This document shows positions 35,767-44,542 of a DNA stretch of 64,000 nt, piece after piece. Source of the DNA: Micromonospora antibiotica (GTDB lineage Bacteria; Actinomycetota; Actinomycetes; Mycobacteriales; Micromonosporaceae); the NCBI RefSeq assembly GCF_017599305.1, contig NZ_JAGFWR010000016.1, forward strand, positions 62,001-126,000, given 5' to 3'. Numbering within the stretch: the first letter of the stretch is position 1; each line of letters begins with the position of its first letter. The notes under the pieces were generated by a model. It made no database searches. It had not been told where the DNA came from and saw only the letters and a program-made list of their open reading frames with translations. A program made the translations under genes and the position numbers.

Positions 35767-36327
35767 TCAGGCCGGGACGGCGAAGTCGACGTCCTCCGCC
35801 TCGACCGTGCCGGCAGTGCGTCCCGGCGCCGTCTGGCGGGCCCAGTAGAGGTTGGTGTGCGCGACGACCTGCTCGGGCGGTGGAGCACCCCACGCCGTCC
35901 GGTCCTGCGTGGTGTGGGCGTCGCCGACCAGCACGGTGTCGTAGCCTCGGACGAACGCGCCGTGCAGCGTCGACCGGACACACGCGTCGGTCTGCGCACC
36001 GGCCACCACGAGTCGCCCGACACCCAGCCCGGCCAGCACCGACTCCAGCGCAGTGTCCTCGAAGGAGTCGCCGTAGTGCTTCTCGACCAGCGGCTCGGCC
36101 TCGCCGGGGGCCAGCTCGCGGACGATCCGCCAGTCGTCGCTGCCCCGGACGAGGTCGGCGTCGCAGTGCTGCACCCAGACGACCGGCACCCCCTCGTGTC
36201 GGGCCCGCCGCACCAGTGCGCCCACGGTGCCGACGACCTCGTCACGCCGGTGCGTCCCCGCGACCACGCCGTTCTGCACGTCGACGACGAGCAGCGCGGT
36301 GTGCGGCCGGTCGTGGAGCGTGGTCAT
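35767..36327 (-). CDS. Isochorismatase-family cysteine hydrolase
   Basis: 186 residues. The catalytic triad is in place: Asp in VVDVQNG, Lys in VEKHYGDSF and Cys in AGAQTDACVRST. The group includes nicotinamidase, N-carbamoyl hydrolases and isochorismatase; the nicotinamidase metal triad (DxH...H) is not obvious. Substrate unknown. GGGGGAG precedes the ATG. It lies 121 nt downstream of polA on the same strand, in a spacer with two copies of TCCCTGGTCAGG. Confidence 0.88.
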   Translation of the reverse strand: MTTLHDRPHTALLVVDVQNGVVAGTHRRDEVVGTVGALVRRARHEGVPVVWVQHCDADLVRGSDDWRIVRELAPGEAEPLVEKHYGDSFEDTALESVLAGLGVGRLVVAGAQTDACVRSTLHGAFVRGYDTVLVGDAHTTQDRTAWGAPPPEQVVAHTNLYWARQTAPGRTAGTVEAEDVDFAVPA

Positions 36328-36448
36328 GTCTCCCCCTCGTCCCGGTCAGAATCTCCCTGGTCAGGCCGCCATTTCCCTGGTCAGGTCGCCGGTCACCGAC
36401 CCGAACGGCCGTAGGCCCAACCGGCCACCGCCCGGATGGCCAACCGGC

Positions 36449-39157
36449 CTAGTGGTCGGCGCTGTTCCAGTCCCGGCCCGCGCCGACGGAGACCTCCAGG
36501 GGCACCGACAGCGGATAGGCCGCCCCCATCTCCTGCCGGACCAGGGCCTCCAGCGCCTCCCGCTCGTCGGGGGCGACCTCGAAGACCAGCTCGTCGTGCA
36601 CCTGGAGCAGCATCCGGGAACGCAGCCCGGCGTCGCGCAGCGCGGTGTCGACGCGCAGCATGGCGACCTTGATGATGTCGGCCGCCGAGCCCTGGATCGG
36701 GGCGTTGAGCGCCATCCGCTCGGCCATGTCCCGGCGCTGCCGGTTGTCGCTGACCAGGTCGGGCAGGTAGCGGCGGCGACCCAGGACGGTGGAGGTGTAG
36801 CCGTCCTGGCGGGCCCGGGCCACCACCTCGTGCAGGTAGTCACGCACCCCACCGAAACCGGCGAAGTAGTTGTCCATCAGCCCGCGGGCCTCCTCGGCGG
36901 TGATGCCGAGCTGCTGGGACAGGCCGAAGGCGCTCAGCCCGTACGCCAGGCCGTAGTTCATCGCCTTGATCTTTCGGCGCTGGTCGGCGGTGACCTCGCC
37001 GACCGGGACAGTGAAGACGGACGACGCGGTGGCGGCGTGGAAGTCGTGGCCGGAGTTGAACGCCTCGATCAGCGCCTCGTCCAGGGACAGGTGCGCCATG
37101 ATCCGCATCTCGATCTGGCTGTAGTCGGCGGTGAGCAACGTCTGGTAGCCGTCGCCCACCACGAAGGCCCGGCGGATGCGCCGGCCCTCCTCGGTGCGGA
37201 TCGGGATGTTCTGGAGATTCGGGTCGGTGGAGGAGAGCCGGCCGGTGGCCGCCACGGTCTGCTTGAACGTGGTGTGGATGCGGCCGTCGTCGGCGACCGA
37301 CTTGAGCAGGCCGTCGACGGTGGTCTTGAGCTTCGCCACGTCCCGGTGCCGCAGTAGGTGCTCCAGCACCGGGTGCGGGTTCTGCGCGTGCAGCCACTGG
37401 AGCGCGTCGGCGTCGGTGGTGTAACCGGTCTTGATCTTCTTGGTCTTGGGCAGCCCCAGCTCCCCGAAGAGCAGCTCCTGGAGCTGCTTGGGCGAACCCA
37501 GGTTGAACTCCCGCCCCACGGCGGCGTACGCGCTCTGCGCGGCGGACTTCACCTCGCCCGCGAAGTGCGCCTCCAGCTCCTGGAGGTAGTCCAGGTCGGC
37601 ACCGATGCCGACGCGCTGCATCGCGGCGAGCACCTCGGACAGGGGCAGCTCCACCTCGGCCATCAACCGGGCCGACTGCTCGCCGTCGCGGGACAGCTCG
37701 GCGTCGATCGCGTCGGCCAGGTCGAGGGTGGCCCGCGCCTGCAGCATCAGGTTCTGCTCGGCCTCGCCGTCGTCACCGAGGCCGTCGAAGGTGAGCTGCC
37801 CGGTCTCCGGCGCGTCGACCCGCAGCTCGCGGTGCAGGTAGCGCAGCGCCAGGTCGGTCAGGTCGTAGGAGCGCTGGTCGGGGCGGGCCAGGTAGGCGGC
37901 GACCTCGGTGTCCCGGGCGACGCCGGCCAGGTCCCAACCCCGCGCGGCGAAGGCCAGCCGGGCGTGCTTGCTGTCGTGCAGCACCTTCGGTTGCTGCGGG
38001 TCGGCCAACCAGCCGGCCAGGGCGCGTTCGTCGGCCTCGGCCAGCGTCGTCGGGTCCAGCCACGCCGCCGGGCCGGTGGCCAGCGCGAACGCCAGCGCCT
38101 CCAGCTGCGGCTCGTAACGCTCGCGGGGTTCCTTCGGCTTGGCCGGCGTCTTCACCGCCACACCGACCTGGGTGCCGACCGGGGCGTGCGTGGCCAGCCA
38201 GTCGGTCAACGCGCCGGGCGCGGTGAGCACCTCGGCGGTCAGGTCGAAGCCCGCCTCGGCCTCCGGCTCCACCGCCTCCAGGTATTGATACAACCGGTCG
38301 CGCAGGATGCGGAACTGGAGCGTGTCGAAGACCTGGTGCACGGCCTCCCGGTCCCAGCCCTGCCAGCGGGCGTCCTCGGGACGGATCGGCAGCTCCAGGT
38401 CGGAGACCAGGCAGTTGATCTCGTAGTTGCGGATCACGTCGGCAAGCCGCTCACGCAGGCTGTCGCCGGCTTTGCCCTTGATCTCGTCGGCGTGGGCGAT
38501 CACGCCCTCGACCCCGCCGTAGGTGGTGATCCACTTGGCGGCCGTCTTGGGGCCGACGCCGGGGATGCCGGGCAGGTTGTCGCTGGTCTCGCCGACCAGC
38601 GCGGCCAGGTCGCGGTAGCGCTGCGGGCCGACACCGTATTTCGCCTCGATCGCGGCCGGGTCCATCCGGGCCAGGTCGGAGACGCCCTTGCGGGGGTAGA
38701 GCACGGTCACGGTGTCGCCGACGAGCTGGAAGGCGTCCCGGTCACCGGTGCTGATCAGCACCTGCATGCCCTGGTCGCGGGCCTGGCAGGCCAGGGTGGC
38801 GATGACGTCGTCGGCCTCGTAGCCCTCCCGCTCGACGACCGGGATGCGCAGCGCGTCGAGGACCTCCTTGACCAGACTGACCTGCCCCTTGAAGTCGGCC
38901 GGGGTCTCGCTGCGGCCGGCCTTGTACTCCGCGTACTTCTCGGTGCGGAAGGAACGGCGGGAGACGTCGAAGGCGACCACGATGTGGGTGGGCTGCTCGT
39001 CGCGGAGCACGTTGATCAGCATCGAGGTGAAGCCGTAGACCGCGTTGGTCGGCTGCCCGGTCGTGGTGGAGAAGTTCTCCACCGGCAGGGCGAAGAACGC
39101 CCGGTATGCCAGGGAGTGTCCGTCGACGAGAAGCAGGCGCGGCGTCGTAGCTGTCAC
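36449..39157 (-). CDS. polA: DNA polymerase I
   Basis: 902 residues. The N-terminal 5' nuclease (1 to about 295) begins LLLVDGHSLAYRAFFAL. The middle 3'-5' exonuclease domain is degenerate: the D-x-E motif is absent and motif II reads HDSKHARLAF, so proofreading is probably lost, as in other actinobacterial PolA. Polymerase motifs are A (DYSQIEMR), B (RRKIKAMNYGLAYG) and C (QVHDELVFE). It fills gaps in excision repair and Okazaki processing. The GTG start follows TAGAGT-N7, so the mRNA is leaderless, and the promoter has the best RecA-NDp-like element here. Confidence 0.97.
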   Translation of the reverse strand: MTATTPRLLLVDGHSLAYRAFFALPVENFSTTTGQPTNAVYGFTSMLINVLRDEQPTHIVVAFDVSRRSFRTEKYAEYKAGRSETPADFKGQVSLVKEVLDALRIPVVEREGYEADDVIATLACQARDQGMQVLISTGDRDAFQLVGDTVTVLYPRKGVSDLARMDPAAIEAKYGVGPQRYRDLAALVGETSDNLPGIPGVGPKTAAKWITTYGGVEGVIAHADEIKGKAGDSLRERLADVIRNYEINCLVSDLELPIRPEDARWQGWDREAVHQVFDTLQFRILRDRLYQYLEAVEPEAEAGFDLTAEVLTAPGALTDWLATHAPVGTQVGVAVKTPAKPKEPRERYEPQLEALAFALATGPAAWLDPTTLAEADERALAGWLADPQQPKVLHDSKHARLAFAARGWDLAGVARDTEVAAYLARPDQRSYDLTDLALRYLHRELRVDAPETGQLTFDGLGDDGEAEQNLMLQARATLDLADAIDAELSRDGEQSARLMAEVELPLSEVLAAMQRVGIGADLDYLQELEAHFAGEVKSAAQSAYAAVGREFNLGSPKQLQELLFGELGLPKTKKIKTGYTTDADALQWLHAQNPHPVLEHLLRHRDVAKLKTTVDGLLKSVADDGRIHTTFKQTVAATGRLSSTDPNLQNIPIRTEEGRRIRRAFVVGDGYQTLLTADYSQIEMRIMAHLSLDEALIEAFNSGHDFHAATASSVFTVPVGEVTADQRRKIKAMNYGLAYGLSAFGLSQQLGITAEEARGLMDNYFAGFGGVRDYLHEVVARARQDGYTSTVLGRRRYLPDLVSDNRQRRDMAERMALNAPIQGSAADIIKVAMLRVDTALRDAGLRSRMLLQVHDELVFEVAPDEREALEALVRQEMGAAYPLSVPLEVSVGAGRDWNSADH

Positions 39158-39164
39158 GGCAGCG

Positions 39165-39187
39165 ACTCTAGTACGGGATACCGACAG
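39165..39187 (-). promoter_or_regulatory. RecA-NDp (PafBC)-like leaderless promoter of polA
   Basis: Minus strand: CTGTCGGTA, 8 nt, TAGAGT, 7 nt, GTG. Seven of nine positions match TTGTCRGTG, with the exact N8 spacer and a TANNNT -10. Confidence 0.7.
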
Positions 39188-39437
39188 TGCTCGCGCGCCA
39201 GCACCGGGTCGCGCGACGACCGACCACCCCCTCCCGGATCAGGCCGCCCTGTTTCCGGACCGGTCCGGCGACCGGACCACGGCCCGCGCCGCCCGCGAGG
39301 AGGCCCGCCGCACTCGGCGATCGCGCAGGTCGGCGCATCGGACAACGCCTCCGCCGGGAGCGCGAGTGCGCCCGGCGAACCGCCGACGGCACCGGACCGG
39401 CAAGGAACCCACCATTGTTCACCACTGCCCGTAGTAC

Positions 39438-39506
39438 GCGATGGTCCCCGTAAAGCCCGACGGTCCCCGTAAACGCGATGGCCCCGCAAACTGATCTCCC
39501 CGCAAA
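39438..39506. repeat. Imperfect tandem repeat, about 4 x 17 bp
   Basis: Units resemble GCGATGGTCCCCGTAAA: 39438-39454, 39455-39473, 39474-39490 and 39491-39506, drifting to CCCCGCAAA in the last two. Confidence 0.8.
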
Positions 39507-39687
39507 GCGCGCCGACCCCCGTGCAGCGCAATGAGCACCACCCTATCAGCGGTCGAAATCGGCCGCTGTCCCTCGCCGCCGAACATCGGCCACCCTCGCG
39601 CCGACCTGGCCGCCGTCGTGGCCAGCAGTAGCCCGAATAGGGGACAGGATTACCTCGACTCGCACACCTCCACACCGATTTCAAGGC

Positions 39688-39718
39688 TTGACATGCATCT
39701 TCGACACCAGCATCGTAT
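39688..39718 (+). promoter_or_regulatory. Putative promoter of the first secreted-peptide gene
   Basis: A consensus -35 (TTGACA), then 19 nt and TCGTAT as a possible -10. It is followed by a 33-nt leader with GGAG 6 nt before the ATG. Confidence 0.5.
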
Positions 39719-39751
39719 TGACGAACAGCAACCGAAAGATCGGAGCGGGGG

Positions 39752-39997
39752 ATGAAAAAGCTGGCGCGACGATTAAGCACGGCTGTCGCTGTCGCGGCGG
39801 CCGGTGTCACGCTCGTGGGAAGCCCGGCATATGCCGGGGTCTGGGTGGACGGCGGGCTCTATCAGGTCCTGTCCGACTGCCAGACCGTCGGTGACGGTCG
39901 CAAGCTGACCGGGATGTACCAGACGTACACCTGCACCAAGGAATGGGACAACGTCGCCAAGAAGAACTTCTACCGGCTCCGCGGATACATGAACTGA
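39752..39997 (+). CDS. Small secreted protein A, paralogue of the next gene
   Basis: Unrecognised. 81 residues: a Sec signal peptide (KKLARR, then a hydrophobic core, cleavage after AYA at about 28) and a 53-residue mature part. It starts GVWVDGG, has two Cys (in SDCQ and YTCT) and ends YRLRGYMN. It shares its start, YxxYTCT core and RG[FY]MN end with the protein 300 nt downstream. Leu8 is a rare TTA codon, which in streptomycetes makes translation depend on bldA tRNA. GGAG lies 6 nt before the ATG. Role unknown; a secreted peptide or inhibitor is one guess. Confidence 0.8.
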   Translation: MKKLARRLSTAVAVAAAGVTLVGSPAYAGVWVDGGLYQVLSDCQTVGDGRKLTGMYQTYTCTKEWDNVAKKNFYRLRGYMN

Positions 39998-40298
39998 CGC
40001 CGGCTCGCCAGGAATAGCGGCCGGCTCGCACCCGACCTTCAGTGACAACACCCGTCCCGTGTTGCGGAAATACGCAGGACGGGCGATGCCGCCATGCCCT
40101 GAAACGCTTATTCCAGAAAATGCGAACGGCATATCGAACGGTCCGGTCGACGCGCACCTCCGGTCAGCTGACCCGGCGGTGATCGTCGTGGCGAACGGGC
40201 CGGGGACGCGTACGCCCGCTTATCGGTTCCGGAAGAGCTGGCGGACAACACACAGTGCCGAAGAACAGCGAAACCACGATGGGAGACGACGGAGAGCC
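39998..40298. other. Spacer between the two secreted-peptide genes
   Basis: No gene. CCCGTCC (40051-40057) pairs with GGACGGG (40077-40083) around 19 nt, a possible terminator of the first gene. The last 40 nt share GAACAGC and nearby GAAA with the leader of the first gene, suggesting the duplication included 5' sequence. Confidence 0.5.
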
Positions 40299-40598
40299 AT
40301 GCGGAAAGTTGCGAGAACCGTTGCGATGTCGGTCCTGGCCACGGCCGGGGCCGTCGCCTTCATGGCAGGCCCCGCGCACGCGGGGGTGTGGGTCGATGGT
40401 GGCTTCTACCCGTCGGAAGCCGAGTGCAAGAGCACGGGTGCGGCACGGGTCGCGAGCCACCAGTACACGGCCTACACCTGCACCCTGGGCACCAAGTCGT
40501 GCGTGGCGGAGCCGACGGGACCCGGCGTCGCCGGGGGCCTCGTGCCCTTCGACCGGTGCGGCGAGCGGGGTTACTTTCTCCGCGGCTTCATGAACTGA
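40299..40598 (+). CDS. Small secreted protein B, paralogue of the previous gene
   Basis: Unrecognised. 99 residues: signal peptide (MRKVARTVAMSVLATAG..., cleavage after AHA at about 28) and a 71-residue mature part. It starts GVWVDGG and ends YFLRGFMN like its neighbour, with an extra segment (TKSCVAEPTGPGVAGG) and four Cys, so two disulfides are possible. GGAG is a few bases before the ATG. A 47-nt near-perfect palindrome terminates it. No TTA codon. The strict conservation at both ends of the mature chain suggests a defined fold rather than decay. Confidence 0.8.
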   Translation: MRKVARTVAMSVLATAGAVAFMAGPAHAGVWVDGGFYPSEAECKSTGAARVASHQYTAYTCTLGTKSCVAEPTGPGVAGGLVPFDRCGERGYFLRGFMN

Positions 40599-40652
40599 TC
40601 CGCCCACCTGCGGGCCGACCCGACGCTGGGGACAGCGGTCGGCCCCGGTACC

Positions 40653-40699
40653 CACGAACGAACCGGCCGGCGAGTGACTCGCCGGCCGGTTCGTTCGTG
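40653..40699. terminator. Bidirectional terminator, 23-bp arms
   Basis: Perfect 23-nt arms around a single central G, between secreted protein B and the end of livF. Confidence 0.85.
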
Positions 40700-40709
40700 C
40701 CTGGTGCGG

Positions 40710-41426
40710 TCAGGACACGCCGAGGTACGCCTCCTTGACCGCCGGGTCGGTGAGCAGGTCCTGACCGGACCCCTCCTTGACGATCCGGCCGGTCTCCAGC
40801 ACGTAACCCCGGTGGGCCCGGGAGAGCGCCTGCTGGGCGTTCTGCTCCACCAACAGGATGGTGATGCCCTGCTGCTGGTTGATCTCCGTGATGATGTCGA
40901 AGATCTGTCGGATGACCATCGGCGCCAGCCCCATCGACGGCTCGTCGAGCAGGAGCAGCTTCGGCCGGCTCATCAGCGCCCGACCGACGGCCAGCATCTG
41001 CTGCTCACCGCCGGAGAGCGTGCCGCCGGCCTGCTTGCGCCGCTCGGCCAGCCGGGGAAAGAGGGTCAGCACCCGGTCCAGGTCGGCGGCGACACCGGCG
41101 GAGTCCCGCCGGGTGTACGCCCCCATGTCCAGGTTCTCCAGCACCGTCATGCCGGGGAAGATCTGCCGGCCCTCGGGCGACTGGCACAGCCCCCGGACCA
41201 CCCGCAGGTCGGCCCGGAGCCTGCTGATGTCCTCGCCGTTGAAGGAGATCCGCCCCTGGGACAGGGTCCGGATGCCGGAGATGGCCCGCATGGTGGTGGT
41301 CTTGCCGGCGCCGTTCGCGCCGATCAGTGCCACCACCTCGCCCTCGTTGACGGTCAGGCTGATGCCGTGCAGCGCCTCGATGCGGCCGTACGACACGCTT
41401 ACGTTGTCCAGCTCAAGCAGCGCCAT
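40710..41426 (-). CDS. livF: Branched-chain amino acid ABC transporter ATP-binding protein LivF
   Basis: 238 residues, the second ATPase of the HAAT uptake system. Walker A is GANGAGKTT, the signature LSGGEQQ and Walker B LLLLDEPSMGL. It is last in the livKHMGF operon, its start overlapping livG by 14 nt. Substrate range (Leu/Ile/Val, or urea/amides in related systems) is not decided by the ATPase. It ends at a strong palindromic terminator. Confidence 0.93.
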   Translation of the reverse strand: MALLELDNVSVSYGRIEALHGISLTVNEGEVVALIGANGAGKTTTMRAISGIRTLSQGRISFNGEDISRLRADLRVVRGLCQSPEGRQIFPGMTVLENLDMGAYTRRDSAGVAADLDRVLTLFPRLAERRKQAGGTLSGGEQQMLAVGRALMSRPKLLLLDEPSMGLAPMVIRQIFDIITEINQQQGITILLVEQNAQQALSRAHRGYVLETGRIVKEGSGQDLLTDPAVKEAYLGVS

Positions 41427-42351
41427 CGGCGGGCTCCCCCAGGTACGCGGCGATCACCCGCGGGTCTCGACTGACTTCGGCCGGCGCACCCTCGGCGATC
41501 TTCCGGCCGAACTCCAGCACCACGATCCGGTCGGTGACCCCCATGACCAGGCGCATGTCGTGCTCGATCAGCAGCACGGTCAGCCCCATGTCACGGATCC
41601 TGCGGATCAGGGAGAGCAGTTCCTCCTTCTCCGCCGGGTTGAAGCCGGCAGCCGGCTCGTCCAGGCAGATCAGTTTCGGCTCGGTCGCGAGGGCCCGGGC
41701 GATCTCCAGCCGACGCTGGTAACCGTACGGCAGGTTGCGCGCCTCGTCGTTGGCCCGGTCGGCGATGCCGACGAAGCGCAGCAGCTCCAGCGACTTCGCC
41801 TCGGCGGCCCGCTCCTCAAGGATGTGCCGGGACAACCCGAACATCTTGGCGCAGGTCCGACGGATCTCCTGCCAGGTCCGCACGATGCCGGACGTGGCGG
41901 TCACCTGCGGCAGCTCCTCCGGCTTCGGCTTGACCCGGTACAGCCGGAACAGCGCGCCCGGCACGCTGGTCTTGTGCCGGGAGTCGGTCCCGACCATGAC
42001 GTTCTCCAGCGCCGTCATCTCCGGGAAGAGCCGGATGTTCTGGAACGTGCGGGAGATGCCCATCCGGCTGATCTGGTGCGGCTTGCGGCCGGTCACCTTC
42101 TCACCCCGGAACCGGACGGCCCCGGAGGTGGGCCGGTAGACGCCGGTCATCACGTTGAAACTGGTGGTCTTACCCGCGCCGTTCGGACCGATGAGCCCGA
42201 GGATCTCGCCCTCGTAGATCTTGAAATTGATCTTGTCGAGGGCCACCACTCCACCGAAGCGGAGCGTGACCTCGTCGACCTCGAGCAGCACCGGCTTCGG
42301 GCCCGGCTGGGCCGGAATCTTCGGCGTCGTGGTGGTCTTCTGGTCAGACAT
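41413..42351 (-). CDS. livG: Branched-chain amino acid ABC transporter ATP-binding protein LivG
   Basis: 312 residues. Walker A is GPNGAGKTT, the signature-like LPYGYQRRLEIARAL (the G-Q form used by LivG) and Walker B LICLDEPAAGFNP. Slightly longer than usual, owing to a 25-residue Pro/Thr N-terminus and an insert around residues 135-190 (VKPKPEELPQVTAT...), also seen in actinobacterial relatives. It overlaps livM by 8 nt and livF by 14 nt. Confidence 0.93.
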   Translation of the reverse strand: MSDQKTTTTPKIPAQPGPKPVLLEVDEVTLRFGGVVALDKINFKIYEGEILGLIGPNGAGKTTSFNVMTGVYRPTSGAVRFRGEKVTGRKPHQISRMGISRTFQNIRLFPEMTALENVMVGTDSRHKTSVPGALFRLYRVKPKPEELPQVTATSGIVRTWQEIRRTCAKMFGLSRHILEERAAEAKSLELLRFVGIADRANDEARNLPYGYQRRLEIARALATEPKLICLDEPAAGFNPAEKEELLSLIRRIRDMGLTVLLIEHDMRLVMGVTDRIVVLEFGRKIAEGAPAEVSRDPRVIAAYLGEPADGAA

Positions 42352-43501
42352 GAGCGGGCGCCTCCTCTGCAGCCGCCGCGCGATCCTTCAACTCACGGGC
42401 CCGCCGTCGGCTCGGGATGAGGCCCTGCGGACGCAGGATCATCACCAGCACCATGGCGAGACCGAAGGCCAGCCACCGGTAGTCGGCGACTTCCCGGAAC
42501 CGCTCCGGTAGGTAGGCCAGCAGCACCGCGCCGAGCGAGACACCGATCATGTTCCCCGATCCACCGACGACGACCATGGCGACGAAGAGGATGGAGAGGT
42601 TCGCGTTGAACTGGGTCGGGTCGATGAACGCGTTCCGGCTGCCGAAGAGGAACCCGGACAGTCCGCCCAGCGCCGCGCCGATGGCGAAGGCCCAGAGCTT
42701 GGCCTTGAACGGGTAGACCCCCATCACCGCAGCGGCGTCCTCGTCCTCACGCACCGCCAGCCAGGCCCTGCCCACCCGGCTGTGCTCCAGCCGGCGGACC
42801 AGGAAGACCATCAGCAGCACCATCGTGATCGCCAGCCAGTACCAGGGCTTCGCGTCGATCAGGCCGAAGACCTTGTTGTCCCCCGACGGCGGGCCCTCCG
42901 GGCCCGGGATGGCCGAGATGCCCTGCGGGCCGTTGGTCAGACCGGTGGCGTTGCGTGCCACGATCCGGATGATCTCGCCGAAGCCCAGCGTCACGATGGC
43001 CAGGTAGTCACCGCGCAGGCGCAGCGTCGGCCAGCCGAGCAGCACGCCGGAGATCAGCGTGAGCACGATGGAGAGAAGCAGGCAGACCGCCCACGTCACC
43101 GCCCACGTCGGCGGCAGGTCGAACTCCTGCTGGATCCACTTGACCACCGGCGAGTTGACCGAGCCGAAGAGCGCGACGCTGTAGGCGCCGATGGCGAAGA
43201 ACCCGATGTAGCCCAGGTCGAGCAGGCCGGCCAGGCCGACCACCACGTTCAGGCCGATGGCGACCAACACGTAGATGGCGCAGACGAACAGCACGCCGGC
43301 CCAGTTGTTGCCGCCCGCGATGGAGTCGGTCCGCAGCCAGGTCAGGCCGGGGATGCCGAGCAACGGCAGGTAGTACAGGAAGGCCACCAGAGCCACGATC
43401 GCCGCAGCCTGCTGCCACTTCGGCAGCGCCCGGAACCGGTCGCCGACGGAGGTCAGCATGCTGACCCGTCGTCGGTCTGCGGAACGAATCTTGTCGATCA
43501 T
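42344..43501 (-). CDS. livM: Branched-chain amino acid ABC permease LivM
   Basis: 385 residues, about 10 TM segments. The cytoplasmic coupling region contains GDYLAIVTLGFGEIIRI, the LivM hallmark, and LRPQGLIP closes the domain. The ATG overlaps the livH stop as ATGA, so the two permease subunits are translationally coupled. A start further upstream is possible, but the region overlaps livH. Confidence 0.93.
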   Translation of the reverse strand: MIDKIRSADRRRVSMLTSVGDRFRALPKWQQAAAIVALVAFLYYLPLLGIPGLTWLRTDSIAGGNNWAGVLFVCAIYVLVAIGLNVVVGLAGLLDLGYIGFFAIGAYSVALFGSVNSPVVKWIQQEFDLPPTWAVTWAVCLLLSIVLTLISGVLLGWPTLRLRGDYLAIVTLGFGEIIRIVARNATGLTNGPQGISAIPGPEGPPSGDNKVFGLIDAKPWYWLAITMVLLMVFLVRRLEHSRVGRAWLAVREDEDAAAVMGVYPFKAKLWAFAIGAALGGLSGFLFGSRNAFIDPTQFNANLSILFVAMVVVGGSGNMIGVSLGAVLLAYLPERFREVADYRWLAFGLAMVLVMILRPQGLIPSRRRARELKDRAAAAEEAPAHV

Positions 43502-44481
43502 GCGCGGGCCCTCCCGAGCGACTCGCCCAACAGGCCGGTCGGGCGGAACATCAGCACGACGATCAGCACCACGAAGGCGATGACGTCCTCCCAGTTGGAG
43601 GCGAAGAGCGTCGCACCGTAGACCTCGACGATGCCGAGGAACAGGCCACCCACCAGGGCGCCCCGCAGGTTGCCGATGCCGCCGAGCACCGCGGCCGTGA
43701 AGGCCTTGAGACCGAGTACGAAGCCGATGCTGTTCTGGGTGAAGCCGAACCGCATGCTCCACAGCAGTGCCGCCGCACCGGCCATGATGCCACCGAGCAT
43801 GAAGATCAACATGATCACACGCTCCTGGTTGACGCCCATCAGCGCGGCGGTCTCCGGGTTCTGCGCCACCGCGCGCACGCCCCGGCCGTACCGGGTGCGG
43901 TTGATGAACCAGTCCAGGAGGGCCATCATCACCACGGCCGACACGAAGACGATCAACTGGATGTTGGTGATCGCGGTGTTGCCGATCTGGAGCAGCGTCT
44001 CCTGCTGAATGATCGTCGGCATACCGACGATCTGCCGGGCCCGACCGAACAGGGTCGGCAACGCGCCACCCGCCACGTCCGGCAGGAGCAGGCCGAAGAC
44101 CTCGACCAGCACCAGGGAGATTCCGATCGCGGTGATCAGGAAGATCAGCGGTGGCGCGTTCTTACGGCGCAGGGGGCGGTAGGCGATCCGTTCGATCGCC
44201 AGGGCGGTACCACCGGACGCGATCGCTGCGGCGATGAGGCCGAGCACCAAGAAGAGCACCGCCTGGCCGATCGGCGGGTTGTTCTTTACCCCGAACGCGG
44301 TCCACAGGCCCAGCACCGCGAAGGTGCCGACCATGAAAACCTCGGAGTGGGCGAAGTTGATCAGGCGCAGGACGCCATAGACGAGGGTGTAGCCAAGAGC
44401 GATCAGGGCGTAGATGGCACCCTTGGACAGGCCGTCCACGGTGTGCTGGCCGAGGTGTCCGATCAGTTCATCGAAATGCAC
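43498..44481 (-). CDS. livH: Branched-chain amino acid ABC permease LivH
   Basis: 327 residues, about 8 TM segments, opening LSKGAIYALIALGYTLVYGV, the typical LivH N-terminus. A GTG start follows AAGGAG by 5 nt, which decides against an ATG five codons upstream that overlaps the ribosome-binding site itself. It is 61 nt after livK and overlaps livM by ATGA. Confidence 0.93.
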   Translation of the reverse strand: MHFDELIGHLGQHTVDGLSKGAIYALIALGYTLVYGVLRLINFAHSEVFMVGTFAVLGLWTAFGVKNNPPIGQAVLFLVLGLIAAAIASGGTALAIERIAYRPLRRKNAPPLIFLITAIGISLVLVEVFGLLLPDVAGGALPTLFGRARQIVGMPTIIQQETLLQIGNTAITNIQLIVFVSAVVMMALLDWFINRTRYGRGVRAVAQNPETAALMGVNQERVIMLIFMLGGIMAGAAALLWSMRFGFTQNSIGFVLGLKAFTAAVLGGIGNLRGALVGGLFLGIVEVYGATLFASNWEDVIAFVVLIVVLMFRPTGLLGESLGRARA

Positions 44482-44542
44482 GGGGTCTCCTTGCATCGAG
44501 TGCGGCCGGGAACAGCACCCGGCCGCACCCCCTGCTGTGTCG

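Larger units (their letters stand above)
39158..39751. other. 594-nt intergenic region upstream of polA and of the secreted-peptide gene
   Basis: No credible gene. It holds the polA promoter at one end, a 16-19-bp tandem repeat in the middle and a sigma70-like promoter for the secreted peptide at the other end. The last 250 nt are visibly A/T-richer than the genes around. Confidence 0.65.
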
